From positions 1 to 42,419 of IMG/VR virus record IMGVR_UViG_3300010373_000076: a DNA stretch of 42,419 nucleotides; one strand, given 5' to 3'. Shown here in pieces: positions 27,855-36,941 of the stretch. Source of the DNA: a virus. The notes beneath the pieces are model-generated. The model was not told the DNA's origin and did no database searches. It was given only the letters and a program-made list of their open reading frames with translations. The translations under genes and the position numbers were made by a program. The number at the start of each line of letters is the position of its first letter. Position 1 is the stretch's first letter.

Positions 27855-30049
27855 AGTGTTCCTCCAAAGTCTCGGCCCCACTCATCGAACGCATCGAAGG
27901 TGTCGATGTTATGGGCCTGCATATAGGTGTCGAGTTGGGCAAAGGTGTCGATGCCGTGAGCTTGCAGCCACTTGTCGTAGTCGGCCCACGTCAAATCCAG
28001 CAAGGCGAAGTCGAGGTGCTGCGTGTAGGTTCCGCCGTTTCCGGCAAGGCTCACCGCAGTGATCAGCGCCTTGGTGATCAACCCGCTTTTACCGTCGGTG
28101 AGCCGTACTATGTCGCCGATTTGTCGACGCAATTCTGGCTTGACACGCACGCTCGGAACGACGGCTTGGGCATGGGATGTCTGCCCCGTCACCCACGCCA
28201 AGAGCGACTGCGCCGTTTCCGAATCCTGCACCCAAGACCCGCAATCGATTGACAGGGGATTCAGTGCCGTGCTCTCTGCCAGCCCCGATGAGATGGTCAG
28301 CGGCTCACCAGGCAACACTTGCAGGCTCGTGCGCAGGATTAGACAGGGGCTACCGTTGCCATCGACCGCCCAAAGGGTCACATCGGTCCGGCTCGTTAAG
28401 CGGATCTCCGCCGTCGAGACGCTGACCATCCGTGCCGTCACCACCAGGTCCGAGGACTGGGGGCGTTCCCCCGACCCATCGGCAGAGAAGGCCGCGGCCC
28501 AGCGGGACATCTGGTGCGGTTCGTAGGTCTCATCCCACACTGGGCGGAACGCGGAGGGCGCATTCACGGCCCCGGCCACCTCCACCACCAGTGTGATCGT
28601 CTGCCTCGGTCCTATGCGGATAGCCTCGGTGGCCTCCCAGATGGTGGTCGAGTTCACCGATTGCACCACCTGCGTGGGCGTGTATGACAGCTCGACCCGG
28701 TCAGCAATCTCTCCTGGGTCAATGACCCACGGAAGGTCTTCGAGCTTGTCCAGAGCCTCGACCTCGTCCACGATGTCGCCGCCGCGGAGCGATGATCTGT
28801 TGCGGTAGGTGAAGACCCCGGACTCGCTGACCCAAACCGCACCCAGGGTTGCAGCGGCGATCTTCTGGGCCATGTCCCACCCGAACCCTGTCAGGGCGTC
28901 GAAGGCAGCATGCAGGGGCGAGCCGGACAGGTTGATCTTCGCGTTGGGTGTGAAAGCCCAGTCATCACGGAACGTGGTGTCCACCATGACCCCGCGAATG
29001 AACCTTCCGGTGGGGGCCCGATCTGTGCGCACGGCGATGGCGCGGTTGGCCGTATCGATGGCCGCAGAAGCCAGGGACATGACGAGGGGTTCGGAAGCCA
29101 AGGTCTCCGATGAATACACACGGATCGTCGGGGCGCTGCTGAACGGATCTTGAATTGACACCCGGATCCTGGCCAGACCAAGGTTCGCTCCGGCCGGGTA
29201 CATGATCTGCTGGACTACCATCCCGTGCGTGATGATGACGTGGTCCCCGCGGAAGTTCAGCCAGAGTCCGGCAAGCACAACCTCGCCACCGGTTCCGGCA
29301 ACCTCAGCGGTCACATGGATCGCCGCGGGGCCTCCGTACCCGTCCGGAATTTCAGCGATCACCAGCCCACCCGGTCCCATGCCGACGTCCCCGGCGTGTT
29401 CCGACCAGCCGCCGATGGTGGCACTGGTGGTCTCACCAGCTTCCGCCATCGTCCCGCCCACCAGCGGAAGGGACAGCAGCGTGCCGCTTCGGACATTCGG
29501 GGTCTGGAAATATCCGGCCGATCTGGCGATCTTGTCGAGCACCCACGATGGGTCGATTTCGAACCGCGAGGCGATCACCTCGTTGCGGCGCCACCGAATC
29601 GCGATCGGGCGCTTGAGGTTGATGGAGTTCTCTTCCAAGTCCAGCGCCACATCGGCGCTCAGCCCGGCGCCGGCGATCGGGGCAAGCACGAATTTCCCGA
29701 GAGGAAGACGCCCAGAACCGGCGGCCCCGGTGTGCGATGCGTACAGGACGCATGCACCCCGGGCCCCGAGTCGCCGGTCTCCCTTGGCAAAGGGCGAAAG
29801 CTGCTCGCCAAGGGGCTGGGCAAACGTTGCCGACCCGGTGGCGATGCTGAACCCCGCCGCACCGCGGACCTGCCCCGGCAATGAGGAGCCCGTCAACGAC
29901 CGATCCACCGACCAGCTACCCAGCTCCGCGGTGCCTGCCGGAACCCCGTCACTGGCAGGTGGCCACGCGGCCGACGCGAATTCAAGGAACAACTCCGGTG
30001 CCGTTTCGACATCCGCGTCATCCGGCCATCCCTGCGGCAATGCCTGCAT
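27851..30049 (-). CDS. Large minor tail protein (tail tip)
   Basis: 732 aa, third gene after the tape measure in transcription order, where tail-tip proteins lie. N-terminal part: MQALPQGWPDDADVETAPEL, SWSVDRSLTGSSLPGQVRG. A middle region shows GWDMAQKIAAATLGAVWVSE, typical of tail-tip/gp27-like folds that form the hub. The C-terminus has two related helical repeats (YDKWLQAHGIDTF and LDTYMQAHNIDTF), perhaps for oligomerisation. Good GGGAGG ribosome site. Possible roles are attachment and genome-ejection hub; a specific receptor function cannot be read. Confidence 0.8.
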   Translation of the reverse strand: MQALPQGWPDDADVETAPELFLEFASAAWPPASDGVPAGTAELGSWSVDRSLTGSSLPGQVRGAAGFSIATGSATFAQPLGEQLSPFAKGDRRLGARGACVLYASHTGAAGSGRLPLGKFVLAPIAGAGLSADVALDLEENSINLKRPIAIRWRRNEVIASRFEIDPSWVLDKIARSAGYFQTPNVRSGTLLSLPLVGGTMAEAGETTSATIGGWSEHAGDVGMGPGGLVIAEIPDGYGGPAAIHVTAEVAGTGGEVVLAGLWLNFRGDHVIITHGMVVQQIMYPAGANLGLARIRVSIQDPFSSAPTIRVYSSETLASEPLVMSLASAAIDTANRAIAVRTDRAPTGRFIRGVMVDTTFRDDWAFTPNAKINLSGSPLHAAFDALTGFGWDMAQKIAAATLGAVWVSESGVFTYRNRSSLRGGDIVDEVEALDKLEDLPWVIDPGEIADRVELSYTPTQVVQSVNSTTIWEATEAIRIGPRQTITLVVEVAGAVNAPSAFRPVWDETYEPHQMSRWAAAFSADGSGERPQSSDLVVTARMVSVSTAEIRLTSRTDVTLWAVDGNGSPCLILRTSLQVLPGEPLTISSGLAESTALNPLSIDCGSWVQDSETAQSLLAWVTGQTSHAQAVVPSVRVKPELRRQIGDIVRLTDGKSGLITKALITAVSLAGNGGTYTQHLDFALLDLTWADYDKWLQAHGIDTFAQLDTYMQAHNIDTFDAFDEWGRDFGGTL

Positions 30050-30064
30050 GGGGCCTCCCTTCGA

Positions 30065-30781
30065 TTAGATGAAGCCGGGCTTGCCGACTTCCATGAGAGT
30101 GACTTGGTAATCCGAACGAACTTGCTCCGTCACCAACTGCAACGTCCGTTGGGGATCTTGAACCGCCACCTTGCACGGCGTCCCGTGTCCGGCGTGGAAC
30201 GCCCCGTCGAAGGGGCCCTCGTTGACCCGCAGCCCGGAAACTGAACCGCTCGTGACGGTGACTGTCAAGATTGAATCCACCGGAGCAGTGAACGAACCAG
30301 CCCCCGAGCCGTTGAAAGATGAAACTGGTACTGGTGTGTCCATGCCCACCTGATAGGTGAGCATCTGCTGATCCGACGCCTGCCATGCGGACACCGAGTA
30401 CAGGCGTCCGGCAAGTACGGGCACCTGCACTTGGTGACCGGAGGCTACCGCCCGCATCGGCAGGCCATTGACCTGCACCAGGAACCCGGTGCCCGCCGCC
30501 AATTGCGCGGGCACCATGTTCTCCCGCGCCGACGCCACGTCATAGAGCCAGCACTGAGGAAGAAGGCCGTGCGCCGCCAGTGACAATAGCCGCGCCCAAT
30601 CGGGCCCGCGGTACTGCCTGCCGACCGTCCACGTGCGGGGTGCGGCCCTCCCGCGCAGGAAGGATCGCACCCCGCCCGAAGACACGAACTCGGATTCTGA
30701 GCGGGACGTCTCCGTGGAGACACCCGCCGAAACGGTGAGCCGCTCCATAGCCCCGAGCGGACCAAAGAAATGCGAAGCCAT
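30065..30781 (-). CDS. Distal-tail / minor tail protein
   Basis: 238 aa, first gene after the tape measure. MASHFFGPLGAMERLTVSAG at the start, RTWTVGRQYRGPDWARLLSL in the middle and a beta-sandwich C-terminal half (VPVSSFNGSGAGSFTAPVDS) suit a Dit-like or carbohydrate-binding baseplate protein. AGGGAAGGAG ribosome site. Assignment by position and fold impression. Confidence 0.72.
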   Translation of the reverse strand: MASHFFGPLGAMERLTVSAGVSTETSRSESEFVSSGGVRSFLRGRAAPRTWTVGRQYRGPDWARLLSLAAHGLLPQCWLYDVASARENMVPAQLAAGTGFLVQVNGLPMRAVASGHQVQVPVLAGRLYSVSAWQASDQQMLTYQVGMDTPVPVSSFNGSGAGSFTAPVDSILTVTVTSGSVSGLRVNEGPFDGAFHAGHGTPCKVAVQDPQRTLQLVTEQVRSDYQVTLMEVGKPGFI

Positions 30782-30793
30782 GAAGCTCCTTCC

Positions 30794-33700
30794 CTATCTG
30801 AGTCGAGTAGCCTGCCGCGAACCGATGTCCGCGATCTGCGCCGCCACATTCTTGGTCACGACGGCCTGCGCCTGGATCGGTGTCGCATTGATGGCATCGA
30901 CCACGGCAGCGCCAAGCTGCGCATAGTCGATCTGGAAACCCACCGAGGCAGGCTGCGCGGCGTACCTCGCAACCTCGGCCGAAGCCGGAACCGAGAACGC
31001 CGGCGCGGCATACAGCCCGGCCATCGCATCGGTGAACCGGTGGCCCTGGTCCTTGACGCCCAGGACCTGCCCGTCGATGATGTGCCCGACGTCCTTCTTG
31101 GCTTCCTTCGCCGGGGACGCGATGCCCCAGGCGCGGTGGAAGCCCTTCTGCCCGGCCTTGCCGAGCTTGTAGAAGGCCTTCTCGACCGCTTTCTCTTCCT
31201 TCTTCAAGGTCGAAACGAGCGTCTCGGCGGCGTTCAGCCCGCCCTTGGCCATGGCCTCCGTCAGACTGTTGCCTGTCCGGGTGCCGTAGGTGCCCAAGTC
31301 CTTGAATGACTTGTTGAACGAGGACCGTTCACCCTTGTTCATGGACAGCATCGCGTTGGCCAGCTCGAACGTGCCGCCGTTGGTCCACTCGTCGATGACC
31401 TGGTTGATCATCGACTCGTTGAAACCAAGCTTCTGCATGCTCTTGACCTTCTGTGACAGCGTCTTGGCTCCGGCGGCGAGGGACTTGCCGTAGGACAGCA
31501 AGCCCTTCTTGCCCACGAACTTGCTGTATCCGAAGTCGTCCTTCTGGCCGACCATGGACCCCATGTCGAAGGCTCCGGTGATCTGGTCCCGGGCGCCGTT
31601 GCGGGCGCTCAGGAGTCGATCGCGGGCCTCCACGGCCTTGTCGATCTTCTTCTCGACCGACTCAGCGCGCTTCTCCAGTTTGAGAAGTTCCCGCTCGGCC
31701 TTGTAGCCAAGCGAGCGCATGTTGGCGCGCTGCTTCTTCGACAAGTCCTTGTTCTTGGACGCATCGAACATCTTGTCCACATACCCCATGCCGCCGCCAC
31801 TGGTGAAGGAATCCAGCATGGTGCCGCGGCGGGCCTCGGTGCGCAGATCGAAACGGCCCTCATTCAGGCGGGACTGGCGCTCCTTCTCCGCCTTGCGAGC
31901 CTCAGCGGAAGCCTTGCCCGACTTCTTCACCGCAGCCAGTTCAGCCTTCGCGGCCTCCCACTGGTCCTTCGCCGCCAGCTTGCGCAACCGGTTCGTGCGC
32001 TTCCCGTCAATCAGGTCATACGCACGACGCGTGGACTTGACCTTCTTCTCAGCATCGCCAACACGGCCGCCGCCAGCCAGTCCGGCCAGACCCTTGAGCT
32101 GGTCAACCCGCGGATCATCCCGGTTGATCGCATTCAGCAGGACATCGTGCTTGTCCGAGGACCGGCGGTTGATCACCCATTCCCGATCATCCACACGAAC
32201 GTGTGGGATGCCGCGCTCGTTGACGCCCATGACCATGTCGGTACCTAGCCCTGTGCGAGGGACACGTCCACCGCCAGCGAGGCCATGAGCACGGCCACCC
32301 AATTCCTTCTTGGGTATCAGGGAGCTGAACCCGATTGGCGTGCCCGGGTTGTTGTAGCCAACCTTCACAGTGACCGAGCCACCCTTGAGGTTGTAGATAC
32401 CCTGCTGGACAGCGTTGATCGTTCCGCCGTCGGACACATTGACCGACGCGGACCCATTCTTCACGGCGTTGATCAGTCCCTGAACCCATGACACGCTTCC
32501 AGCGTCGGACACATCGACGTTTGCGGACCCGTCGTTGATTCCGTTGATACCTCCCTGAACTACGGTGATGGTGCCGTCATCGCCGACCAGGATCTTCGCG
32601 TCACCATCGGTGACCCCATTGATCGCACCCTGCGTGGTGAGGACGGTTCCCTCGTCGGTGACTTCAATTCCAACGGTCTGTCCCTTGATGGCCGCGATCT
32701 GCTCTTTAGTGAGCTTCGTGGTGCCATCGTCAGTAACCAAGGCCTTGATCTTCAAGTCCGTGGGTATCTGCAGGAGTTGCCCTGTGATCCGTTCGGCAGC
32801 CGCAGTAGCCTGATCGTCGACCCACGCAGCGATGGTTACATCCTTGGGGATGTCCAGTGCCTTGCGGACCAGCGCGTCGGCCTTTTCGCCCATGATCCCG
32901 AAGCCCTCAGCGGACTTGATGCCCGCATCGTAGGTGGCTTGGTACTGGTCGACCACTTCCTTCTGGGACTTGGAACTGTCGGCCGCGTAGGTCTTGGCGA
33001 TCGCGATTCCTTCCTGCAGCTTCCCTTGGAATAGCTGCAGGCCCGCGTAGCCGGCATCCGTACTCTCGTTGAAGTCGGTCTTGCTCTTGTTGAGGACGGC
33101 ACCCATCTTCCCTTGCGAGTCGGTGATCTTCTTGATCTCGCCATCCATGTCTCGCAGGCCCTGGGCCCACTGGAATGCGGCGTCCTTGGACGACATCATC
33201 GCGAGACCGGAGTTGAACAGGAAGTCAGTGAAGTTGCCCAGGCTGGTCACGGATCCGTCAGCGGCGACACCGATCTCTTCGAGAGCTTTGGCCATTTCCT
33301 TGGACGGCGTGAAGGCCGCACCAACACCAGTAGCAACATCGTCGGCACCAGCACCGAGGGCTCCGAGTCCACCGCCAGCGTTCGCGGCTTCAGCTGCGAC
33401 GCCGGCCAGCGCGTCAGCGTAGCCAGGGAACATGGCCTTGGCTTCTTCGACAGTGCGGCCCTGCTCCACGAATTTCGCGGCAATGCCATCAAACGCGGTC
33501 TTCGCGCCTTCAACATTTCCGGATCCGACAAGGTCCGCAAGGGACTGATCGATGCGCCCGAAAGCGTCTTGGGTCATCGCGAGGGAGCCCTTGATACCCA
33601 TAGTGGACGTGACAAGGTTTTCGCCCCAGTCGTTGAACTTCTGACCGGACGTCTTGTTGAACGTGCGATCAATCGCAGACCCGAGACTGTCGATGTCGTC

Positions 33701-35332
33701 GGTGAGGCCTTCACCCCGCGTGTTCTTGAACAGGTCATCGAGCGCATCTGTTGCATCCGGCGCGTTGTTGATGATCTTCGCCATGGCAAGGTCGACACGG
33801 CCCATGCCTTCATCAATCTTGGACATGTAGGACGCTTCGGCCAGCTTGGCAACGGCCACGGTGACGGCGGTGATGGCGACAGCGGCGCCGGCGAACTTCG
33901 CGAACTTCTTCGCGACACCGGGCGCAGCGTTGCCGAACTTCTCCATCTTGCCGGTGAGCCCAGGGAACTCGAGGCCAAGGGCTTTGAGCCCGCCCATGGT
34001 CGACGTGAACGAACCAACCATTTTCATGCCGACACCAGCAACAAGCGCGCCGACACCAACGAATCCGGTCATGACAGTCAGGGCTCCGGCGATGGGCGCA
34101 GGGATCTTTGCGAATCCGGTAGCAATCCCAGCGACTGCCTCAGAGACACCAGCGACCACAGGCAGCATGACACCACCGAACGTGATGGCAGAGTCTTGGA
34201 TGCTTGAGAGCGCGGCCTTGATCTTTGACTCAGTCGTGCCGTACCGCTGGTCGGCTTCCTTCGCGAGGGCCAGGTTTTCGGCCCACGCCTCACTGCCAGT
34301 TTTCAGCGAGTCACTAAGCAGGTCACCAGAGGCGGCAAGGGCGAGCATGACCTGAGTTTCCTCGGTGCCCTTGATACCCATGTCCTTGAGCGTCTTGGTG
34401 ACGTTGCCGCCGGACTCGTTGACCTTGCCGATGCCCTTGGACACCAGATCGAGGGCCGCAACCGGGTCTTCCCGGAACTTTGCTGCGAACTCGTCAGCGG
34501 AGACACCCGCGGTTTCGGCGAAGCTTTCCAGCGATTCGCCGCCTTCGTCGACAGCGGAGCGCATCTTGAGCAGGACGCGGGTGGTTACGCCGCCGCCTTG
34601 TTCGGCCTTCACGTTCATCGAGGCGAGGGTGCTGGACAAGGCCAGCACGTCGGACTCTGTGGCACCGATGGTCGCGCCGGCGCCAGCAATGCGGCTGGCC
34701 ATGGACAGGATTTCAGCTTCGGTCGATGCGCCGTCGTTGCCCAGGGCCACCAGTGCGGATCCGAACCGTTCGACGCCTTCGGTGCCTTCGCGCTTCATGG
34801 TGCCCATGACGTTGGAAATTTGGGCGATGTTAGTGGCCGCTTCCTCAGCGGTCAGGTTCGTGGTTTCGCCGAGGTCGACCATCGTCTTCGTGAAGCCGAC
34901 AACGTCGCCCGTCTTGACGCCCAGCTGGCCTGCAGCTTCGGCCACGGCGGCAATCTCGGTGTGCGTGGACGGGAGGGTGCGCGCAAGGTTACGCAGGCCG
35001 CCTTCGACCTCGGCCAGTTGCTTTGGTGTGCCGTCCACGGTTTTCTTGACACCGGTCCAGGCGGACTCCCAGTCGATCGCGGCCTTCGTGACCAGTGCGA
35101 CGCCACCCGCTGCAGCAACACCGCCAGCGACAAGGCCGGTGGAGACTTGCCCCCATGCCTGCTCGTGCATGCCGGCGACACGGCTAAGCTTGCCGATGCC
35201 GGAGCTGGCCTTCGTGCTGGCTGCCTCAGTTTCCGCGGCGGCCTTGCGGGCGGCGCCGGCGGCGACCATCATGTCCCGCTTGAATGAACCGATCTCGGCC
35301 TTGATGCGAACTGTCACGTCACGAGTTGCCAA
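30794..35332 (-). CDS. Tape measure protein
   Basis: 1512 aa, the longest gene; by the usual 1.5 A per residue it predicts a tail of roughly 225 nm. The N-terminal region carries a TP901-type core (WESAWTGVKKTVDGTPKQL, TTNLTAEEAATNIAQISNVM), followed by hydrophobic segments near residues 395-450 (GGVMLPVVAGVSEAVAGIA, APIAGALTVMTGFVGVGA). Around residues 860-1000 there are about five imperfect 25-30-aa repeats (V-x-DDGT, then VQGGINGI-DG). The C-terminal third is Lys/Glu/Ala-rich coil. The start is TTG at 35332 with GGAGG seven bases upstream. Confidence 0.95.
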   Translation of the reverse strand: MATRDVTVRIKAEIGSFKRDMMVAAGAARKAAAETEAASTKASSGIGKLSRVAGMHEQAWGQVSTGLVAGGVAAAGGVALVTKAAIDWESAWTGVKKTVDGTPKQLAEVEGGLRNLARTLPSTHTEIAAVAEAAGQLGVKTGDVVGFTKTMVDLGETTNLTAEEAATNIAQISNVMGTMKREGTEGVERFGSALVALGNDGASTEAEILSMASRIAGAGATIGATESDVLALSSTLASMNVKAEQGGGVTTRVLLKMRSAVDEGGESLESFAETAGVSADEFAAKFREDPVAALDLVSKGIGKVNESGGNVTKTLKDMGIKGTEETQVMLALAASGDLLSDSLKTGSEAWAENLALAKEADQRYGTTESKIKAALSSIQDSAITFGGVMLPVVAGVSEAVAGIATGFAKIPAPIAGALTVMTGFVGVGALVAGVGMKMVGSFTSTMGGLKALGLEFPGLTGKMEKFGNAAPGVAKKFAKFAGAAVAITAVTVAVAKLAEASYMSKIDEGMGRVDLAMAKIINNAPDATDALDDLFKNTRGEGLTDDIDSLGSAIDRTFNKTSGQKFNDWGENLVTSTMGIKGSLAMTQDAFGRIDQSLADLVGSGNVEGAKTAFDGIAAKFVEQGRTVEEAKAMFPGYADALAGVAAEAANAGGGLGALGAGADDVATGVGAAFTPSKEMAKALEEIGVAADGSVTSLGNFTDFLFNSGLAMMSSKDAAFQWAQGLRDMDGEIKKITDSQGKMGAVLNKSKTDFNESTDAGYAGLQLFQGKLQEGIAIAKTYAADSSKSQKEVVDQYQATYDAGIKSAEGFGIMGEKADALVRKALDIPKDVTIAAWVDDQATAAAERITGQLLQIPTDLKIKALVTDDGTTKLTKEQIAAIKGQTVGIEVTDEGTVLTTQGAINGVTDGDAKILVGDDGTITVVQGGINGINDGSANVDVSDAGSVSWVQGLINAVKNGSASVNVSDGGTINAVQQGIYNLKGGSVTVKVGYNNPGTPIGFSSLIPKKELGGRAHGLAGGGRVPRTGLGTDMVMGVNERGIPHVRVDDREWVINRRSSDKHDVLLNAINRDDPRVDQLKGLAGLAGGGRVGDAEKKVKSTRRAYDLIDGKRTNRLRKLAAKDQWEAAKAELAAVKKSGKASAEARKAEKERQSRLNEGRFDLRTEARRGTMLDSFTSGGGMGYVDKMFDASKNKDLSKKQRANMRSLGYKAERELLKLEKRAESVEKKIDKAVEARDRLLSARNGARDQITGAFDMGSMVGQKDDFGYSKFVGKKGLLSYGKSLAAGAKTLSQKVKSMQKLGFNESMINQVIDEWTNGGTFELANAMLSMNKGERSSFNKSFKDLGTYGTRTGNSLTEAMAKGGLNAAETLVSTLKKEEKAVEKAFYKLGKAGQKGFHRAWGIASPAKEAKKDVGHIIDGQVLGVKDQGHRFTDAMAGLYAAPAFSVPASAEVARYAAQPASVGFQIDYAQLGAAVVDAINATPIQAQAVVTKNVAAQIADIGSRQATRLR

Positions 35333-35373
35333 CGCAGGGCCTCCAATATTTAGTTTTCGTCACCCCGACATGG

Positions 35374-35379
35374 GATGCT
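35374..35379 (+). promoter_or_regulatory. Candidate -10 box for a leaderless plus-strand gene
   Basis: GATGCT, preceded by TGG, ends exactly six bases before the ATG at 35386. The same GATGCT is the presumed -10 of the leftward immunity promoter (19286-19281). No clear -35. Confidence 0.3.
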
Positions 35380-35385
35380 TGCGGC

Positions 35386-35598
35386 ATGACAAACACGACT
35401 GGGAACGTGCAGCACAAGCGCGGCCACAACACGATGATGACCGGACTCGCAATGCTCGTGATGGGCATTGCTGTTGCGCTGGTTGGCGGTTATGGGGATG
35501 CGCCTGGGCTGCAGGGGTTCGCGATCCTTGTGGCCATCGCGGGGCTGGTCACGCTGCTTGTGGGTGTTGGCCGGCGCCGGGAAACCCCAGCCGCCTAA
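35386..35598 (+). CDS. Small two-helix membrane protein on the opposite strand
   Basis: 70 aa, MTNTTGNVQHKRGHNTMMTG, then two transmembrane segments (about residues 18-36: LAMLVMGIAVALVGGYG; and 43-61: GFAILVAIAGLVTLLVGVG), with a basic tail (RRRETPAA). It sits between tape measure and chaperone genes, both leftward, and overlaps the chaperone extension's stop by four bases. No ribosome site; leaderless start likely. Moron-like: possibly a superinfection-exclusion or surface protein expressed in the lysogen. Confidence 0.68.
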   Translation: MTNTTGNVQHKRGHNTMMTGLAMLVMGIAVALVGGYGDAPGLQGFAILVAIAGLVTLLVGVGRRRETPAA

Positions 35599-36595
35599 GC
35601 CTGCGTATCCACCGGGTAGATCAGTTGACCGGGGTACTTGGTTCGGTTCTTGTCCTCGGCCAGTGAGTCCCGTGCTGCGCAGCCGTGACAGATCGCGTCG
35701 TCGTGCCATTCGATACGGCCGACGTTCTCGTCCCCGCGGACCATGGAGTGCGGCAACCCGCACCCGCCGCACAGGCTGTTCAGGTACTTGGTGTAGGCGA
35801 TCTGCATGATCCGGTCGCGGTCGTTGTACTTCCCGTCTTGCTCCCGCACGCCCAAGAGCACGGTCACGGGAATGGTGCACGCCCGCGCTGTCTCCACCAA
35901 GTCGATGAGGTGTTGCCAACGCGGGCGCGTGAGGGCTTCTACGATTTTGGGACGGTCACCAACGGCACGTCCTCGGAGGATGCGATGACGGCGTCAGCGA
36001 TGAGGCCCATCTGCGCGTCACCGAGGACAGTGAGCATGCGTTCGACCTGGTCCCGGTTGAGTGGTGCCCATTCGCCCTTGATGCGGGTCTTTGCGGCCAT
36101 TGCGATCTTGCGAACGCGCAGCTCTCGGGAGATGACTGCGTTCGTCTTCTCGTTGGCGCCGGTGCGCGCAAGTGCGTTGATGTCGGCGGGCGCGGTGATT
36201 TCCATGAGCTTCGCCGTGGTCTTCGCTTCCCGACGGCCTTCCGCCGCAGCGGCCTCAATCTCCGTGGCGAGGTCCTTGCGGATCTGGTCCAAGAGGTCCT
36301 GCTCTTCGTTGTAGGTGATGGCGGAGACCCGGAACTCACGCTTGGACGCGTAGACCTGCGCCTCAAGCACCGCGATCTTCGCGTCGAGTTCGGCGTTCGG
36401 GTTGGTTTCGCCGCCGAGGGCTTCGTCGCCTTCGGGTGGGGCTTCGTAGGGGATCCGCTGCTTCTCGAGTTCTTCGATGTCAGCCAAGAGGTCGAGGCGG
36501 CCGAAGAGGGTGACATGGTGGGTGGTGCGTTCGCCGCCGGCCAGCCATTCGTCGAAGTCGAGTTCAGTGGTGGGGGTGTTCTGGTTTTCAGTCAT
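35595..36595 (-). CDS. Tail assembly chaperone, long frameshift product (GT)
   Basis: The short chaperone ORF is extended by a -1 shift at CCCAAAA. After the shift the frame reads IVEALTRPRWQHLIDLVETA and continues to 35595, giving about 333 aa instead of 218. The extension has Cys/His pairs (LCGGCGLPH, ICHGCAARD) as in many actinophage T-domains. GT and G are made in a fixed ratio and bind the tape measure while the tail tube grows. The extension alone (about 35595-35900) has a GTG but no good ribosome site, so frameshifting is the better explanation. Confidence 0.8.
35939..36595 (-). CDS. Tail assembly chaperone (G)
   Basis: 218 aa, MTENQNTPTTELDFDEWLAG. Acidic and helical (LFGRLDLLADIEELEKQRIP, LEAQVYASKREFRVS) and ending TVLGDAQMGLIADAVIASSE, as in actinophage G-type chaperones between major tail and tape measure. 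AGGAG upstream of the ATG (GGAGTCTGACC cassette). The stop TAG lies just after the slippery heptamer. Confidence 0.82.
   Translation of the reverse strand: MTENQNTPTTELDFDEWLAGGERTTHHVTLFGRLDLLADIEELEKQRIPYEAPPEGDEALGGETNPNAELDAKIAVLEAQVYASKREFRVSAITYNEEQDLLDQIRKDLATEIEAAAAEGRREAKTTAKLMEITAPADINALARTGANEKTNAVISRELRVRKIAMAAKTRIKGEWAPLNRDQVERMLTVLGDAQMGLIADAVIASSEDVPLVTVPKS
35945..35951 (-). promoter_or_regulatory. Programmed -1 frameshift site
   Basis: The heptamer C CCA AAA (X XXY YYZ form), in frame with the zero-frame codons CCA-AAA, is five bases before the zero-frame TAG at 35941-35939. Slipping back one base gives ATC GTA GAA GCC and joins the downstream domain. Conserved arrangement in siphovirus tail chaperones. 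Confidence 0.8.
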
Positions 36596-36597
36596 GG

Positions 36598-36837
36598 TCA
36601 GACTCCTGCGATTGTGGGGGCGTCATCCACGGGGATGAAGATGGTGTGCTTGGCGTATTCGTCGACGTTGACGATGTTGCGCCCTTCGTCGTCCTTTGCG
36701 AACACGGTGGCGTGGACGCCGGAAGCGTCGAACCGCAGAGACACTGTGTCCTCGGGTCGGATGCCGACCGCTCGGAAGAACGACATGTACTGCTCTCGGG
36801 TGAACGACTCGGGAACGCTTGGGATTGTCTTGCTCAT
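36598..36837 (-). CDS. Small protein between major tail protein and chaperone
   Basis: 79 aa, MSKTIPSVPESFTREQYMSF, with FRAVGIRPEDTVSLRFDASG and a beta-rich VFAKDDEGRNIVNVDEY. The ATG follows GGAG and TCTGACCCC. Tail-region location; role unknown (possibly a structural accessory). Confidence 0.66.
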   Translation of the reverse strand: MSKTIPSVPESFTREQYMSFFRAVGIRPEDTVSLRFDASGVHATVFAKDDEGRNIVNVDEYAKHTIFIPVDDAPTIAGV

Positions 36838-36913
36838 GGGGTCAGACTCCAATGAATCGGGGGTCGTCAGACTCGGTGGGGGTGGTGCCGTGGCGGGGCG
36901 GAGTCTGACGTAC

Positions 36914-36928
36914 ACCCCGCCACGGGGT
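36914..36928 (-). terminator. Short hairpin after the major tail gene
   Basis: ACCCCG-CCA-CGGGGT, six base pairs and a three-base loop, 14 bases after the major tail stop. No U-tract; it may partially lower downstream expression relative to the abundant tail protein. Confidence 0.4.
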
Positions 36929-36941
36929 CTTGTGGGAGCGG

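Noticed and set aside
34365-35666. 433-codon plus-strand open frame over the tape measure N-terminus
   Set aside because: Low-complexity Ser/Ala/Pro shadow of the tape measure. Only the internal 35386-35598 part, in another frame, is convincing.
35595-35900. Independent 101-aa gene downstream of the chaperone
   Set aside because: No ribosome site, and the frame is continuous with the -1 shift at CCCAAAA, so it is the frameshift extension.
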